Below, piece by piece: positions 1 through 8,634 of a DNA stretch of 64,000 bases. The notes under the pieces are model-generated. The model was not told where the DNA came from. It did no database searches and worked only from the letters and a program-made list of their open reading frames with translations. The stretch comes from JACCTH01 sp963761985 (GTDB taxonomy: Bacteria > Actinomycetota > Acidimicrobiia > Spongiisociales > ZC4RG35), in assembly GCA_963761985.1 (NCBI GenBank), contig CAVXIT010000009.1, positions 96,992 to 160,991 on the forward strand, given 5' to 3'. The translations under genes were made by a program, and so were the position numbers. How positions within the stretch are numbered: position 1 is the stretch's first letter; each line of letters starts with the position of its first letter.

Positions 1-1
1 G

Positions 2-1183
2 GCGCGCATCCTGATTGCGCTCGGCAATCGCTTCCCCATGATCGGCGCTCACAAGGTGCTTGCGGCCTACGCCTGCTTGGCACCGCGAGTCGTGACGGGA
101 ACCTTCGATCCCACTCGCCATCGGGCCATCTGGCCCTCGACGGGCAACTACGCCCGCGGCGGAGTTGCCATCAGCCGGATCATGGACAGCCGCGGCGTCG
201 CCGTGCTTCCTGAGGGAATGTCAAACGAACGCTTCCAGTGGTTGGATCGATGGATCACCTCGCCCGACGACGTGATCCGCACCTCCGGATCGGAATCCAA
301 CGTCAAGGAGATCTATGACGCCTGTCGCGAGCTGGCCCGCGACCCTGACAATGTCGTTCTCAATCAGTTCTCGGAATTCGGCAACCACCTCGCACATTTC
401 CGCGTCACCGGCACGGCCCTCGAGCGAGTCTTTGAGAATTCGGCTGGAGAGAATCTGGCCGCGTTCGTAGCGGCGTCCGGTTCCGCCGGCACTCTCGGCG
501 CCGGCGACTATCTCAAAGAACGGCACGGCTCGCGGATCGTGGCAGTCGAAGCGCTCGAGTGTCCAACCATGCTCTACAACGGGTTCGGCGAACACAACAT
601 CCAGGGAATTGGCGACAAGCACATCCCGCTGATCCACAACGCGATGAACACAGATGATGCAGTCGCGATCACCGACCGCGCCACCGATCAGCTCTTCCTC
701 CTTTTCAACCTGGAGGCTGGCCGGGAGTATTTGCAGTCGAAGGGAGTCGATCCCACCGGCTTCGAGCATCTGGGCTTGTCGTCGATCGCCAACATCCTCG
801 CTTCGATCCAGACCGCCAAGTCTCACGGCTTGGGCCACGAAGATGTGATCGTCACGGTCGCCACCGACGGTTCGGAGATGTACCTCTCCGAAATCGAGAA
901 GATTGAATCGAGGGATGGCTTCGATCCGGCGTCGATCTTCGGCCGATACCTCATCGACGGTGAGACAGGGGACTTTCTCGAACTCGGCGAACCCGGTCGC
1001 CGACGCATCTTCAACCTTGGCTATTACACCTGGGTCGAGCAGCAAGGAGTTCCGTTCGCGGAGTTCGAAGCGCGGCGAGATCTGAAGTGGTGGCAGTCGC
1101 TCCGCCCCTTCCTCGATAGATGGGACGACCTGATCGATGAGTTCAATACGCGAACCGGAGTGAGCGCTGGCTCCAACCGATAG
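2..1183 (+). CDS. PLP-dependent fold-type II enzyme (cysteine synthase/TrpB-like), 5' end outside window
   Basis: The reading frame is open to the first base of the window, so the gene is cut at its 5' end; an internal ATG at 38 is not the true start. Counting from that Met, Lys6 in the GAHK motif is the likely Schiff-base lysine (same motif as tryptophan synthase beta). STGNYA at about residues 34-39 is the substrate/carboxylate loop, and a Gly-rich phosphate loop (SGSAGTLG) lies near 147-154. These place it in the tryptophan-synthase-beta superfamily, which performs beta-elimination or beta-replacement on amino acids; the substrate is unknown. It overlaps the next PLP gene by 17 bp and heads a same-strand run of purine/ureide genes, so a lyase acting on an amino acid released from ureides is a reasonable inference. 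Confidence 0.85.
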   Translation, partial: ARILIALGNRFPMIGAHKVLAAYACLAPRVVTGTFDPTRHRAIWPSTGNYARGGVAISRIMDSRGVAVLPEGMSNERFQWLDRWITSPDDVIRTSGSESNVKEIYDACRELARDPDNVVLNQFSEFGNHLAHFRVTGTALERVFENSAGENLAAFVAASGSAGTLGAGDYLKERHGSRIVAVEALECPTMLYNGFGEHNIQGIGDKHIPLIHNAMNTDDAVAITDRATDQLFLLFNLEAGREYLQSKGVDPTGFEHLGLSSIANILASIQTAKSHGLGHEDVIVTVATDGSEMYLSEIEKIESRDGFDPASIFGRYLIDGETGDFLELGEPGRRRIFNLGYYTWVEQQGVPFAEFEARRDLKWWQSLRPFLDRWDDLIDEFNTRTGVSAGSNR

Positions 1184-2327
1184 CCCCAACCCCTTCATCC
1201 GCTACCGCTGGCTGCTTGATTCCTATCGGCTGGCGCTCAACGCGGGTTGGAAGGACGATGACTTCGTTGCCCTCGTGAATCGGCTCGATGAATCGGTAGC
1301 CGCCGTTGATGGTCACGGCTTTGCGATCACCCCCCTCACCCTGCAGCCATCACTGGCGGCGCGCCTCGGTCTCCGCAGTCGCCTCTGGGTGAAAGACGAA
1401 ACCGGGAACGTTGCAGGCTCGCATAAAGCCCGCCACCTCTTCGGGTCCATGCTCCATTTGGCCATTGCCGAGGACGACCAGGGTGAGCTGGTCATCGCCT
1501 CCTGTGGGAACGCCGCACTTGCGGCTGCCGTCGTCGCGCGGGCGGCCGAGAAGCCTCTGCGCGTTTTCGTCCCGACATGGGCCGATCCGGCGATCGTCAA
1601 GAGATTGGAAAAGCTCGAAGCCACGATCGAGGTCAACGAGCGAACTGGTCAAAGCGTGGGAGATCCGACAGTGGCAGCGATGATTGCGGCAATTGACAAG
1701 GGAGCGACTCCGTTTTCGGTTCAGGGATCGGTGACCGAATCGGCACTCGACGGAGGTCGGACCCTCGGGTGGGAGCTGGCCGAGCAACTGGCTCTGGCCC
1801 GCGCGGCCGGTCGGATCGAGGTCTTCGTCCAGGTTGGTGGTGGAGCATTGGCAGCCTCCACGTGGCAGGGTTTGACCGACGGCATCCGTGAGCAATGGCT
1901 AGGCGCCGAGCCCGTCATCCACACCGTCCAGACCGAGGCTGTCGCCCCGCTCAATCGAGCCTGGCGTCTCCTGCTGGCCGAAAGCGACGGTGACCCTGAG
2001 CTCGCAATCGAATCTGCCCGCCGACATCCGCAGATCTACATGTGGGCATGGGAGAACGTTGGCACCTCGGTCGCATCAGGAATTCTCGACGACGTCACTT
2101 ACGACTGGCTGCCGGTGATCGACGCCATGCTTCGAACCGGTGGCGAAGCGCACGTCGTTAGCGAGCAAATGGTCAAGGATGCGAATTCGCTGGCCAGGGA
2201 GCTGACCGGGATCGAGGTTGATGCCACGGGCAGTTCCGGAGCTTCGGCTCTGCTCGATCCGGCCGTGGCCGAGCGGGTCGCGGGAGACGTAGTGGTGCTC
2301 TTCACTGCCAAAATGGGCATCCAATGA
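1167..2327 (+). CDS. PLP-dependent fold-type II lyase (threonine dehydratase/synthase-like)
   Basis: A second PLP enzyme of the same fold. Numbered from the GTG at 1275, Lys51 (GSHKARH) is the PLP lysine, SCGNAA lies at 76-81 and the phosphate loop VGGGALAA near 187-194. The first canonical start is that GTG, but the frame is open upstream to a TGA at 1161. The upstream stretch (NPFIRYR, then WKDDDFVALVNRLD) reads like the usual conserved N-terminus of this subfamily. The only plausible start there is CTG at 1167, placed 6 nt after a GGAG at 1157-1160, inside the end of the previous gene. The 1167 start is therefore inferred; 1275 is the conservative alternative. The stop overlaps the next start by 4 bp, so it is probably translationally coupled. 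Reaction unknown; ammonia lyase or dehydratase is likely. Confidence 0.8.
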   Translation: MAPTDSPNPFIRYRWLLDSYRLALNAGWKDDDFVALVNRLDESVAAVDGHGFAITPLTLQPSLAARLGLRSRLWVKDETGNVAGSHKARHLFGSMLHLAIAEDDQGELVIASCGNAALAAAVVARAAEKPLRVFVPTWADPAIVKRLEKLEATIEVNERTGQSVGDPTVAAMIAAIDKGATPFSVQGSVTESALDGGRTLGWELAEQLALARAAGRIEVFVQVGGGALAASTWQGLTDGIREQWLGAEPVIHTVQTEAVAPLNRAWRLLLAESDGDPELAIESARRHPQIYMWAWENVGTSVASGILDDVTYDWLPVIDAMLRTGGEAHVVSEQMVKDANSLARELTGIEVDATGSSGASALLDPAVAERVAGDVVVLFTAKMGIQ

Positions 2328-3163
2328 GTGTCGTGCGAGCCGCCCTGGTCCAAGCCGAGTGGACCGGCGACAAGGAATCGATGATCGAGAAGAACCTCGG
2401 CTACGCCCGCGAGGCAGCCGAGCAGGGCGCTCAGGTGCTCTGTTTTCAGGAGATCTTCACCACCCCTTACTTCTGCACTGTGCAGGACCCGCAGTTCTAC
2501 GACACCGCCGAAGAAATCCCCGATGGGCCCACGACCAGGCGAATGGTCGAGCTGGCTCGTGAGACCGGAATGGTCGTCATCGCCCCCATATACGAGAAGG
2601 TCGACGAAGGGACGTTCTACAACACCGCATCGGTCATCGATGCTGATGGTTCGTTCCTCGGCATCTACCGCAAGACCCACATCCCCCAAGTCGAGGGTTT
2701 TTGGGAAAAGTTCTACTTTCGTCCCGGCAACCTCGGCTATCCCGTGTTCGACACCGCCGTTGGCAGGATCGGCGTGTATATCTGTTACGACCGCCATTTC
2801 CCCGAAGGCTGGCGGGTGTTGGGGCTCAAGGGAGCCAAGCTGGTGTTCAACCCCTCGGCGACCACGCGCGGTCATTCGAGGTATCTGTGGGAGCTAGAGC
2901 AGCCAGCGGCGGCGGTAGCAAACGAGTACTTCGTCGGCGCGATCAATCGCGTGGGCAAAGAAGAGTTGAAGGACACCGACTATTACGGCTCGTCCTACTT
3001 CGCCAGCCCTCGAGGTCAGATCATCGACGGCACCGCCTCCGATACCAAGGACGAAGTGGTCGTCCGCGACCTCGACATGTCGCAAATCGAGGAAGTGCGC
3101 CGGCAATGGGCCTTTTACCGTGACCGACGCCCGGAGGCCTACAGCGAAGTGTCGGCTTTGTGA
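2324..3163 (+). CDS. Carbon-nitrogen hydrolase, beta-ureidopropionase / N-carbamoyl amidase type
   Basis: 279-residue nitrilase-superfamily enzyme. The catalytic triad is visible: Glu43 (FQEIF), Lys117 (YRKTHI) and Cys154 (ICYDRHFPE). The length and the YDRHFPEGWR context match N-carbamoyl-beta-alanine amidohydrolases, which release CO2 and ammonia from ureido acids in pyrimidine or hydantoin catabolism; N-carbamoylputrescine amidase is the main alternative. It starts with ATG overlapping the upstream PLP gene (ATGA-type, 4 bp), and its TGA overlaps the GTG of the following deaminase. Placement between PLP lyases and purine enzymes suggests that it decarbamoylates a ring-opened ureide whose amino acid product feeds the neighbours. 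The exact substrate cannot be read from the sequence. Confidence 0.88.
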   Translation: MSVVRAALVQAEWTGDKESMIEKNLGYAREAAEQGAQVLCFQEIFTTPYFCTVQDPQFYDTAEEIPDGPTTRRMVELARETGMVVIAPIYEKVDEGTFYNTASVIDADGSFLGIYRKTHIPQVEGFWEKFYFRPGNLGYPVFDTAVGRIGVYICYDRHFPEGWRVLGLKGAKLVFNPSATTRGHSRYLWELEQPAAAVANEYFVGAINRVGKEELKDTDYYGSSYFASPRGQIIDGTASDTKDEVVVRDLDMSQIEEVRRQWAFYRDRRPEAYSEVSAL

Positions 3164-3726
3164 GCTTTCCGACCGTCGAGATTGCTTTGCCCACCTGGGT
3201 CGACGATCTGTGCCAACCCGGTCAGACCTTTCCGACTCTCGAAGCCCGGGTCGACTTGACCCTGACGCTGGCTCGTTCCAACTTCGAGCACGAAACCGGA
3301 GGGCCTTTTGGGTCAGCGATCTTCGACGAAAAGGGAGGGCTGATCTCAGTCGGCGTCAACATGGTGGTACCGAACAGTTTTGCGGGAGCACACGCCGAAA
3401 TCGTGGCCATTGCCATCGCCGGACGGGTTCTGCGAAACTTCACCTTCGCCGACCACCACACGGAGATCGTCGCCTCGACCGAGCCGTGCGCGATGTGCCT
3501 TGGCGCAATCCCGTGGTCAGGGGTCAAACGACTGGTGTGCGCAGCCCGTGACGAGGACGCGTCTGCGGTCGGTTTCGAAGAGGGCGACAAGCCCACCGAT
3601 TGGGGTGACAAGCTCAACGCCCGGGGAATCGAAGTGGTGCGCGATGTCAAGCGGGACGAGGGGGCGCAAGTCCTAATCGACTATGTCAAGGCCGGTGGCG
3701 TGATTTATAACGGTGACACCGCATGA
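3160..3726 (+). CDS. Nucleobase deaminase of the cytidine deaminase fold, guanine deaminase-like
   Basis: 188-residue zinc hydrolase. The HAE motif (His78, Glu80) and PCAMC (Cys110, Cys113) give the complete zinc site and proton shuttle of the CDA/TadA/GuaD superfamily. TadA itself is usually shorter and would sit apart from catabolic genes; small bacterial guanine deaminases share this architecture. The GTG start overlaps the upstream stop (GTGA). With a molybdenum hydroxylase and an adenine-deaminase-like gene nearby, conversion of guanine to xanthine is the favoured role. A role on another aminopurine or an aminopyrimidine cannot be excluded. Confidence 0.82.
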   Translation: MSFPTVEIALPTWVDDLCQPGQTFPTLEARVDLTLTLARSNFEHETGGPFGSAIFDEKGGLISVGVNMVVPNSFAGAHAEIVAIAIAGRVLRNFTFADHHTEIVASTEPCAMCLGAIPWSGVKRLVCAARDEDASAVGFEEGDKPTDWGDKLNARGIEVVRDVKRDEGAQVLIDYVKAGGVIYNGDTA

Positions 3727-3750
3727 AACGGACTGGATGAGAAAGCCAAG

Positions 3751-4909
3751 ATGAAACGGCTGGCCTGGGTACCGGTGGTCGTCACCGGAATTCTCATCAT
3801 CGTTTCGATCGTCGTATCGGGAATCGGAGCGTTTGAGGAACTGGCGGGACCCTGGAGTCTCGGCACCATCGCCGCGACCGTGGCAGGAACCTTGATCATC
3901 ACAAGGCGCCCGAGCCATCCAATTGGTTGGATGTACACCGCCTTCGGACTACTGACGAGCAGCGGCTATCTCCTGTACGCCTTAGCCTCCCGGGCCGAGT
4001 CACAAACCGTGAGCGGTTGGTACGACGCAACCGGCAGTGCCCTCGCCACTGTCGCGGTCATCCTGCTCCCCGCTTCCCTGTTGCGCTTCCCCGACGGTCT
4101 TCTGCCATCCAACCGTTGGCGATGGCTATCGCCGGTAATCGTCCTTGCGGCGATCGCCGGTGGCGTGGGGTCGCTTCTGAATGGTGGTTGGGGAGGAGAC
4201 ATCAAGCAAGCGCTGGCACCGAGCCCTCTCCGGGAATTCACGCAGCCATTCGGTGATATCGCCTCCAATGCCTTCTACATACTCATGTCTTTCACGATGC
4301 TTGCCTCCGGGCTGTCGCTGATCCTCCGCTTTCGACGCACATCAGGACCCGCGCGAGCAGATGAAGTGGTTGGCAATCTCAGCACTGCTCTTGATAGTGG
4401 CCTTCGCGCTGGCCAATCTGGTCAACGAGGGGGGCCTCATGCTCGTCGACGAAGGCATGACCTGGTTGGTGGCCATCGCCTTCGCCTCGGTGCCGGCAGC
4501 GGTTGCCATCGCCATCATCCGCTACCGGCTCTACGACATCGACCGGATCATCAACCGGACGATCGTTTATGGCCTTGCCACGACGGCAGTCCTGGCGGTC
4601 TATGCGCTAACGGTGTTTGCGGCGTCAACCGTTGCGGCCGAAACCGACAACAATCTGGTCGTCGCTTTGGCGACGTTGCTGGCCGCGGCCGCCTTCAGGC
4701 CGGCGTTGCGCCGTGTGCAACGGTTCGTCGATCGACGGTTTTATCGCAGGCGTTTCAATGTGCAGAGCACGATCGATCGCTTCGGATCTCGCTTGAGCCA
4801 TGGCACCAACCTCGACGATCTCACCCAGGATCTCGTTGGAGTAGTCCGGAACACGATGCAGCCAGAGCAAGTAGGGGTCTGGTTGAAGCGCGCTGAAGCG
4901 GGTCGCTAG
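3751..4909 (+). pseudogene. Membrane sensor-like protein lacking a kinase domain, frame-disrupted
   Basis: The first frame (ATG 3751) encodes a hydrophobic N-terminal half with about five membrane segments and runs to about 4350. The homologous continuation (QMKWLA, further helices, then RYRLYDIDRIINRT and RRFYRRRFN) lies in the +1 frame from about 4352 to 4909. Skipping one base in the CCC at 4348-4350 joins them into SGPREQMKWLA, and the span (1159 nt) equals 3n+1. This is a common actinobacterial family resembling the input half of a histidine kinase but ending after the linker, without HATPase or HisKA domains. It sits between catabolic genes on the same strand. It is either a recent frameshift, a sequencing error, or a site of +1 frameshifting; an ATG at 4361 could restart the second half. 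Confidence 0.7.
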
Positions 4910-4915
4910 GCAGGC

Positions 4916-6307
4916 ATGAAGCTTCATGCGGTGCAGCAGCACCGGCTTGAGTACGCGCGCTATCTGCGGCCGATGTCGATCGACGAGGCACTGGAAATGC
5001 TCGCTGAGCACCGCGGGAGCGCACGGATAGTCGCGGGTGGAACCGACCTCCTGCTCGAGATGGACCGCGGTATTCGCTCGGTCAACGTCCTCATTGACAT
5101 CAGCCGGACACCAGGTCTGGACGGGATTGAACTTGCGGGTGACTATCTCTCCATTGGTGCCGGTGTCACGCATAACGAGATCGTGACTTCGGCACTAGCG
5201 GTCGCACGGGCGCTCCCCCTGGCGCAGGCTTGCTGGGAGATCGCCTCACCACAGTTGCGCAATCGGGCCACGATCGTCGGCAACTTGGTGACGGCGTCCC
5301 CAGCGAATGACACCATCTCTCCGCTGCGGGCTCTCGGGACGACGGTCGCAATCGCCTCAGCTGCCTCGGAGCGTGAGGTCGATCTGGCCGATTTCCATCG
5401 TGGTGTGCGCAAAGTGGATCTGGCCGAGGACGAAATGGTGACCGCCCTCCGGGTACGGGCGATGGGTCCTCAGGAGCGGGGGATCTTCGTCAAGCTGGGG
5501 TTGCGCAAGGCCCAGGCGATTTCGATCGTCCACCTTGCTTTTGTCCTGGCCTTTGAAGAGAACGTTGTCACCAGAGCTTCGATCGCCTTGGGCAGCGTTG
5601 CGCCCACGATCATCAATGCCAGCGGCGCCGAGGAATTCTTGCGCGGCCGTCAGCTCGACGCTGAGACCATCACCGAAACCGCCCAATTGGTCGCCGCGGC
5701 CGCCAGCCCGATCGGCGATCTGCGAGCGACGGCGGAATATCGGAGTGCCGAGCTTGCCTTCGCCACCGAGAGAGCGCTCGCCGCATTGAGTCGCGGCGAC
5801 GAACGGAAATACTGGCCCACAAAACCGGTAACTCTCGGCAAACGCAAGATCGACAACGGCACCGCGACACGGGTCAACGGGCACACCGTTGCGGACGCAC
5901 CCCCGTTTGAAACGACGCTCCTCGATTGGTTGCGAGCCCTTGATCTCACCGGCAGCAAAGAAGGATGCGCCGAGGGCGAGTGCGGAGCCTGCACCGTCTT
6001 CCTCGACGGGGTAGCCGTGATGTCGTGTCTCGTGCCTGCCGGCCGGGCGCAGGGCGCCGAAATCACCACCATCGAAGGGCTCGGCTCCGACGATGAGCTT
6101 CATCGGTTGCAGCAGGCTTTCCTCGACCAGGGCGCCGTGCAATGCGGATTCTGCATCCCCGGCTTCTTGATGTCAGGGGCGATGCTGCTCGACGAGAGGG
6201 CAAGGCCCAGTCCCGAAGACATCCGGACTGCTTTCTCGGGCAACCTCTGTCGTTGTACGGGCTACTACAAGATCATCGCCGCGGTCGAGCAGGCGAGCCA
6301 CCAATGA
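4916..6307 (+). CDS. Molybdenum hydroxylase FAD-binding subunit fused to [2Fe-2S] subunit (xanthine dehydrogenase family)
   Basis: 463 residues combining two subunits that are often separate. Residues ~15-295 form a CO-dehydrogenase-type FAD domain (AGGTDLLLEM near 41-50, IVGNLVTASPANDT near 121-134). After a short linker, residues ~320-463 form a two-cluster iron-sulfur domain: Cys351, 356, 359, 371 for the plant-ferredoxin-like cluster and Cys410, 413, 445, 447 for the helical cluster. The FAD-then-FeS order is the reverse of eukaryotic xanthine dehydrogenase. Electrons should pass from the Mo subunit through both clusters to FAD. The stop overlaps the ATG of the Mo subunit (ATGA at 6304-6307). 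Start at ATG 4916, 6 bp after the preceding gene, with only a weak ribosome site. Purine or another N-heterocycle is the likely substrate. Confidence 0.9.
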   Translation: MKLHAVQQHRLEYARYLRPMSIDEALEMLAEHRGSARIVAGGTDLLLEMDRGIRSVNVLIDISRTPGLDGIELAGDYLSIGAGVTHNEIVTSALAVARALPLAQACWEIASPQLRNRATIVGNLVTASPANDTISPLRALGTTVAIASAASEREVDLADFHRGVRKVDLAEDEMVTALRVRAMGPQERGIFVKLGLRKAQAISIVHLAFVLAFEENVVTRASIALGSVAPTIINASGAEEFLRGRQLDAETITETAQLVAAAASPIGDLRATAEYRSAELAFATERALAALSRGDERKYWPTKPVTLGKRKIDNGTATRVNGHTVADAPPFETTLLDWLRALDLTGSKEGCAEGECGACTVFLDGVAVMSCLVPAGRAQGAEITTIEGLGSDDELHRLQQAFLDQGAVQCGFCIPGFLMSGAMLLDERARPSPEDIRTAFSGNLCRCTGYYKIIAAVEQASHQ

Positions 6308-8541
6308 ATGACTTGGCAATGAATCAGTCTGGGACTTCGATTCACCGCATCGATGGCCACGGCAAGGTGACCGGCGAAGCGCTCTTTCCGGCTGACCTCA
6401 AGCGCGACGACTTTCTCCATGCGCTGATCGTCTTTACCGATCAGCCTCACGCCCGCCTCACCAAGCTCGATGTGTCCGCGGCAATGGCTGTCCCCGGCGT
6501 AGTCGAGGTTGTTACCGCAGTTGATGTCCCGGTGAACGAGTACGGCCTTGTGTTCCGGGACCAACCGGTGCTGATCGGCCCGGTCCAGAATTCCCGTTCG
6601 GCTGTTCCGAGCGACGTCTCTCGTTGGGAGGCGGACCAACTGTGTGTGGTGATTGCCGAGTCAGTCGAAGCTGCCACTCGCGGGGCCGAGGCAGTGGAGG
6701 CCGTTTGGGAGGAGCTGCCGTTGCTCCCCGACATCGACTCTGCTCTTACATCTCCCGTGCTCTTGCACCCCGAGAATGGAAAGGCCACCAACGCCTATCA
6801 CCACCTCCGGATCCGGAAAGGTGACATCGACGCCGGATGGGCCGCGGCCGAGGTCGTCGTCGAAGGCACGTATGAGCTTCCCCTCCAGGAGCACGCCTAT
6901 CTGCAACCGGAAGCGGCGATTGCCTATGTCGACGAGCAAAGGCGCCTCACGGTCGAGATTGCCGGCCAATGGACCGTTGAGGATCAAGACCAGATCGCTC
7001 ACGCACTCGACCTGCCGCTGGAGCGAATCAGGGTCATCTACCCGAGCATTGGAGGTGCCTTCGGCGGGCGCGAGGACATGTCGATGCAGATTGTCCTTGC
7101 CCTCGCAGCACAGAAACTGGCTTCACGCGGAATCCATCGACCGATCCGGTGCCAGTGGTCGCGGGAAGAAAGCATCGTTGGTCATCACAAACGTCATCGC
7201 GGGAAGATCACCGCTCGTCTCGGCGCGACGAGACAAGGAAAGATCGTCGCCGTTGAGGCTGACTGCTTTCTCGACGCCGGCGGATACAACTACACCTCGA
7301 ACAAGGTCCTGGGCAACCTCCATCTCTGCGTCGGCGGGCCGTACGAGATCCCCAACGCCCGGATCGACAGTTTTGCCGTCTACACCAACGCTGTTCCTAG
7401 TGGAGCATTCCGCGGTTTCGGCGCTCCCCAGGGCGCTTTCGTGGCGGAGACTCAAATGAACAAGCTGGCCGTCGAACTGGGCATGGACCCGGTTGAACTG
7501 CGGCTGCGAAATTCGCTCCGAGATGGTTCGATAGGAATTACCCAGGTCGAGCTGCCGCTCGGTGTCAGCCTTCCCGAAGTGATCGAGGCGGCTGCAACCG
7601 CGTCGATCGGCGCCTTCGAGCCGCGCGAACTGCGACCGATGTCGACCATCTCTTCGCAGCCGTCGGCAATCCGGCGCGGACGCGGCTTCGCCTGCGCCTA
7701 TAAGAACGTCGGTTTCTCATTTGGCTTCCCGGAACGATGCGAGGCATACGTCGAGCTGCATGGCGAGGACGAGATCGAAAAGGCGATCCTCTTCCACGGC
7801 GCGGCCGAAGTCGGGCAGGGGGCGCATACCGCGTTGAAGCAGATGACGGCGATGGCGGTGGGCATCGAAATCGAGCACGTGGAAACGGTCTATTCCGACA
7901 CCGCCACCACCGGCGACTCTGGTTCGGCCTCGGCTTCACGCCTCACCTGGATGTCGGGCAACTCGATTCTGGGAGCAGTCGAGGAGGCCAACAAGAAATG
8001 GCAGGACGGCGATCGACCAGCTCGCGGCGAGTTCCGCTTCGTCCCTCCCCCGACCGAGGCACTCGACGGTGAAACCGGTGTCGGACAACCGAACTTCGCC
8101 TACGGCTACGTCGCCGAAGTGGTCGACCTATCGGTGGACATCGAGACCGGCCACATCCAGGTTGATCGAGTGATCTGTGCGAACGATCTCGGCAAGATCA
8201 TCAATCGCCAGCTAGCCGAAGGTCAGCTCGAGGGTGCCGTGGTACAGGCCCACGGATACGCGATCTCCGAAGATCTCCAGATCAAAGACGCACGGCTTAC
8301 CCACCCACGATTTTCGGCCTACCTCATCCCCGGCATCGACGATATCCCCACCCGCGTCGAATCGGTGCTGCTCGAACACCCCGACCCTCGGGGCCCCTGG
8401 GGTGTACGCGGGATGGCCGAGATGCCGTTGATTCCTTATGCGGCCGCAGTGGTCGCCGCCCTCCACGACGCGACCGGCGTGTGGTTCCACCAGATCCCGC
8501 TGACCCCCTCACGCGTCCTCGCCGGCCTTCGCATGCTGTGA
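6304..8541 (+). CDS. Molybdenum hydroxylase large (molybdopterin-binding) subunit
   Basis: 745 residues from the ATG overlapping the previous stop. It has the aldehyde oxidase/xanthine dehydrogenase a/b hammerhead at the N-terminus (HRIDGHGKVTGEALFPADL), GGAFGGRED at 250-258 and GAFRGFGAPQG at 367-377. VGQGAHTAL lies further on, and GVRGMAE at 700-706 near the C-terminus provides the candidate catalytic Glu706. It is the active-site partner of the fused FAD/FeS protein. CO dehydrogenase is unlikely: its active-site loop with the AYRCSFR signature is absent and the loop here reads GAFRGFG. Hydroxylation of hypoxanthine/xanthine or a related heterocycle fits the flanking deaminases; substrate residues cannot be assigned by eye. 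Confidence 0.9.
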   Translation: MNDLAMNQSGTSIHRIDGHGKVTGEALFPADLKRDDFLHALIVFTDQPHARLTKLDVSAAMAVPGVVEVVTAVDVPVNEYGLVFRDQPVLIGPVQNSRSAVPSDVSRWEADQLCVVIAESVEAATRGAEAVEAVWEELPLLPDIDSALTSPVLLHPENGKATNAYHHLRIRKGDIDAGWAAAEVVVEGTYELPLQEHAYLQPEAAIAYVDEQRRLTVEIAGQWTVEDQDQIAHALDLPLERIRVIYPSIGGAFGGREDMSMQIVLALAAQKLASRGIHRPIRCQWSREESIVGHHKRHRGKITARLGATRQGKIVAVEADCFLDAGGYNYTSNKVLGNLHLCVGGPYEIPNARIDSFAVYTNAVPSGAFRGFGAPQGAFVAETQMNKLAVELGMDPVELRLRNSLRDGSIGITQVELPLGVSLPEVIEAAATASIGAFEPRELRPMSTISSQPSAIRRGRGFACAYKNVGFSFGFPERCEAYVELHGEDEIEKAILFHGAAEVGQGAHTALKQMTAMAVGIEIEHVETVYSDTATTGDSGSASASRLTWMSGNSILGAVEEANKKWQDGDRPARGEFRFVPPPTEALDGETGVGQPNFAYGYVAEVVDLSVDIETGHIQVDRVICANDLGKIINRQLAEGQLEGAVVQAHGYAISEDLQIKDARLTHPRFSAYLIPGIDDIPTRVESVLLEHPDPRGPWGVRGMAEMPLIPYAAAVVAALHDATGVWFHQIPLTPSRVLAGLRML

Positions 8542-8573
8542 AGGTTTGCGCGGCCAGGCGCCGCGTGAAACCT
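8542..8573. terminator. Hairpin after the molybdenum hydroxylase operon
   Basis: Inverted repeat AGGTTT ... AAACCT with an inner GCGGC/GCCGC stem, starting one base after the upstream stop codon. There is no clear U-tract, so it may be a weak or Rho-assisted terminator. It separates the long upstream run from the next gene. Confidence 0.4.
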
Positions 8574-8603
8574 CACAGAAACTGCTAGTCGCCTACCCGC
8601 GGC

Positions 8604-8623
8604 AAACGTTCACAGAAGCGTTT
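8604..8623. promoter_or_regulatory. Palindrome in the upstream region of the adenine-deaminase-like gene
   Basis: AAACG-N10-CGTTT centred about 20 bases before the ATG at 8635. The words CACAGAA occur inside it and again at 8574-8580, as in a repressor half-site pair. No recognised regulator motif; this is a candidate operator only. Confidence 0.22.
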
Positions 8624-8634
8624 ACTGTCCCGGC

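Noticed and set aside
221..1198. 325-codon minus-strand frame opposite the first PLP gene
   Set aside because: The sense frame carries PLP motifs; the antisense frame is low-complexity Glu/Val/Gly-rich.
6142..6303. Upstream in-frame extension of the molybdenum hydroxylase large subunit
   Set aside because: It would read through the iron-sulfur gene in another frame; the ATG at 6304 overlaps the stop in the typical coupled manner and begins just before the family core.
4916..8541. Calling the molybdenum hydroxylase aerobic CO dehydrogenase
   Set aside because: The CoxL active-site AYRCSFR loop is missing (GAFRGFG instead) and the neighbours are purine enzymes.
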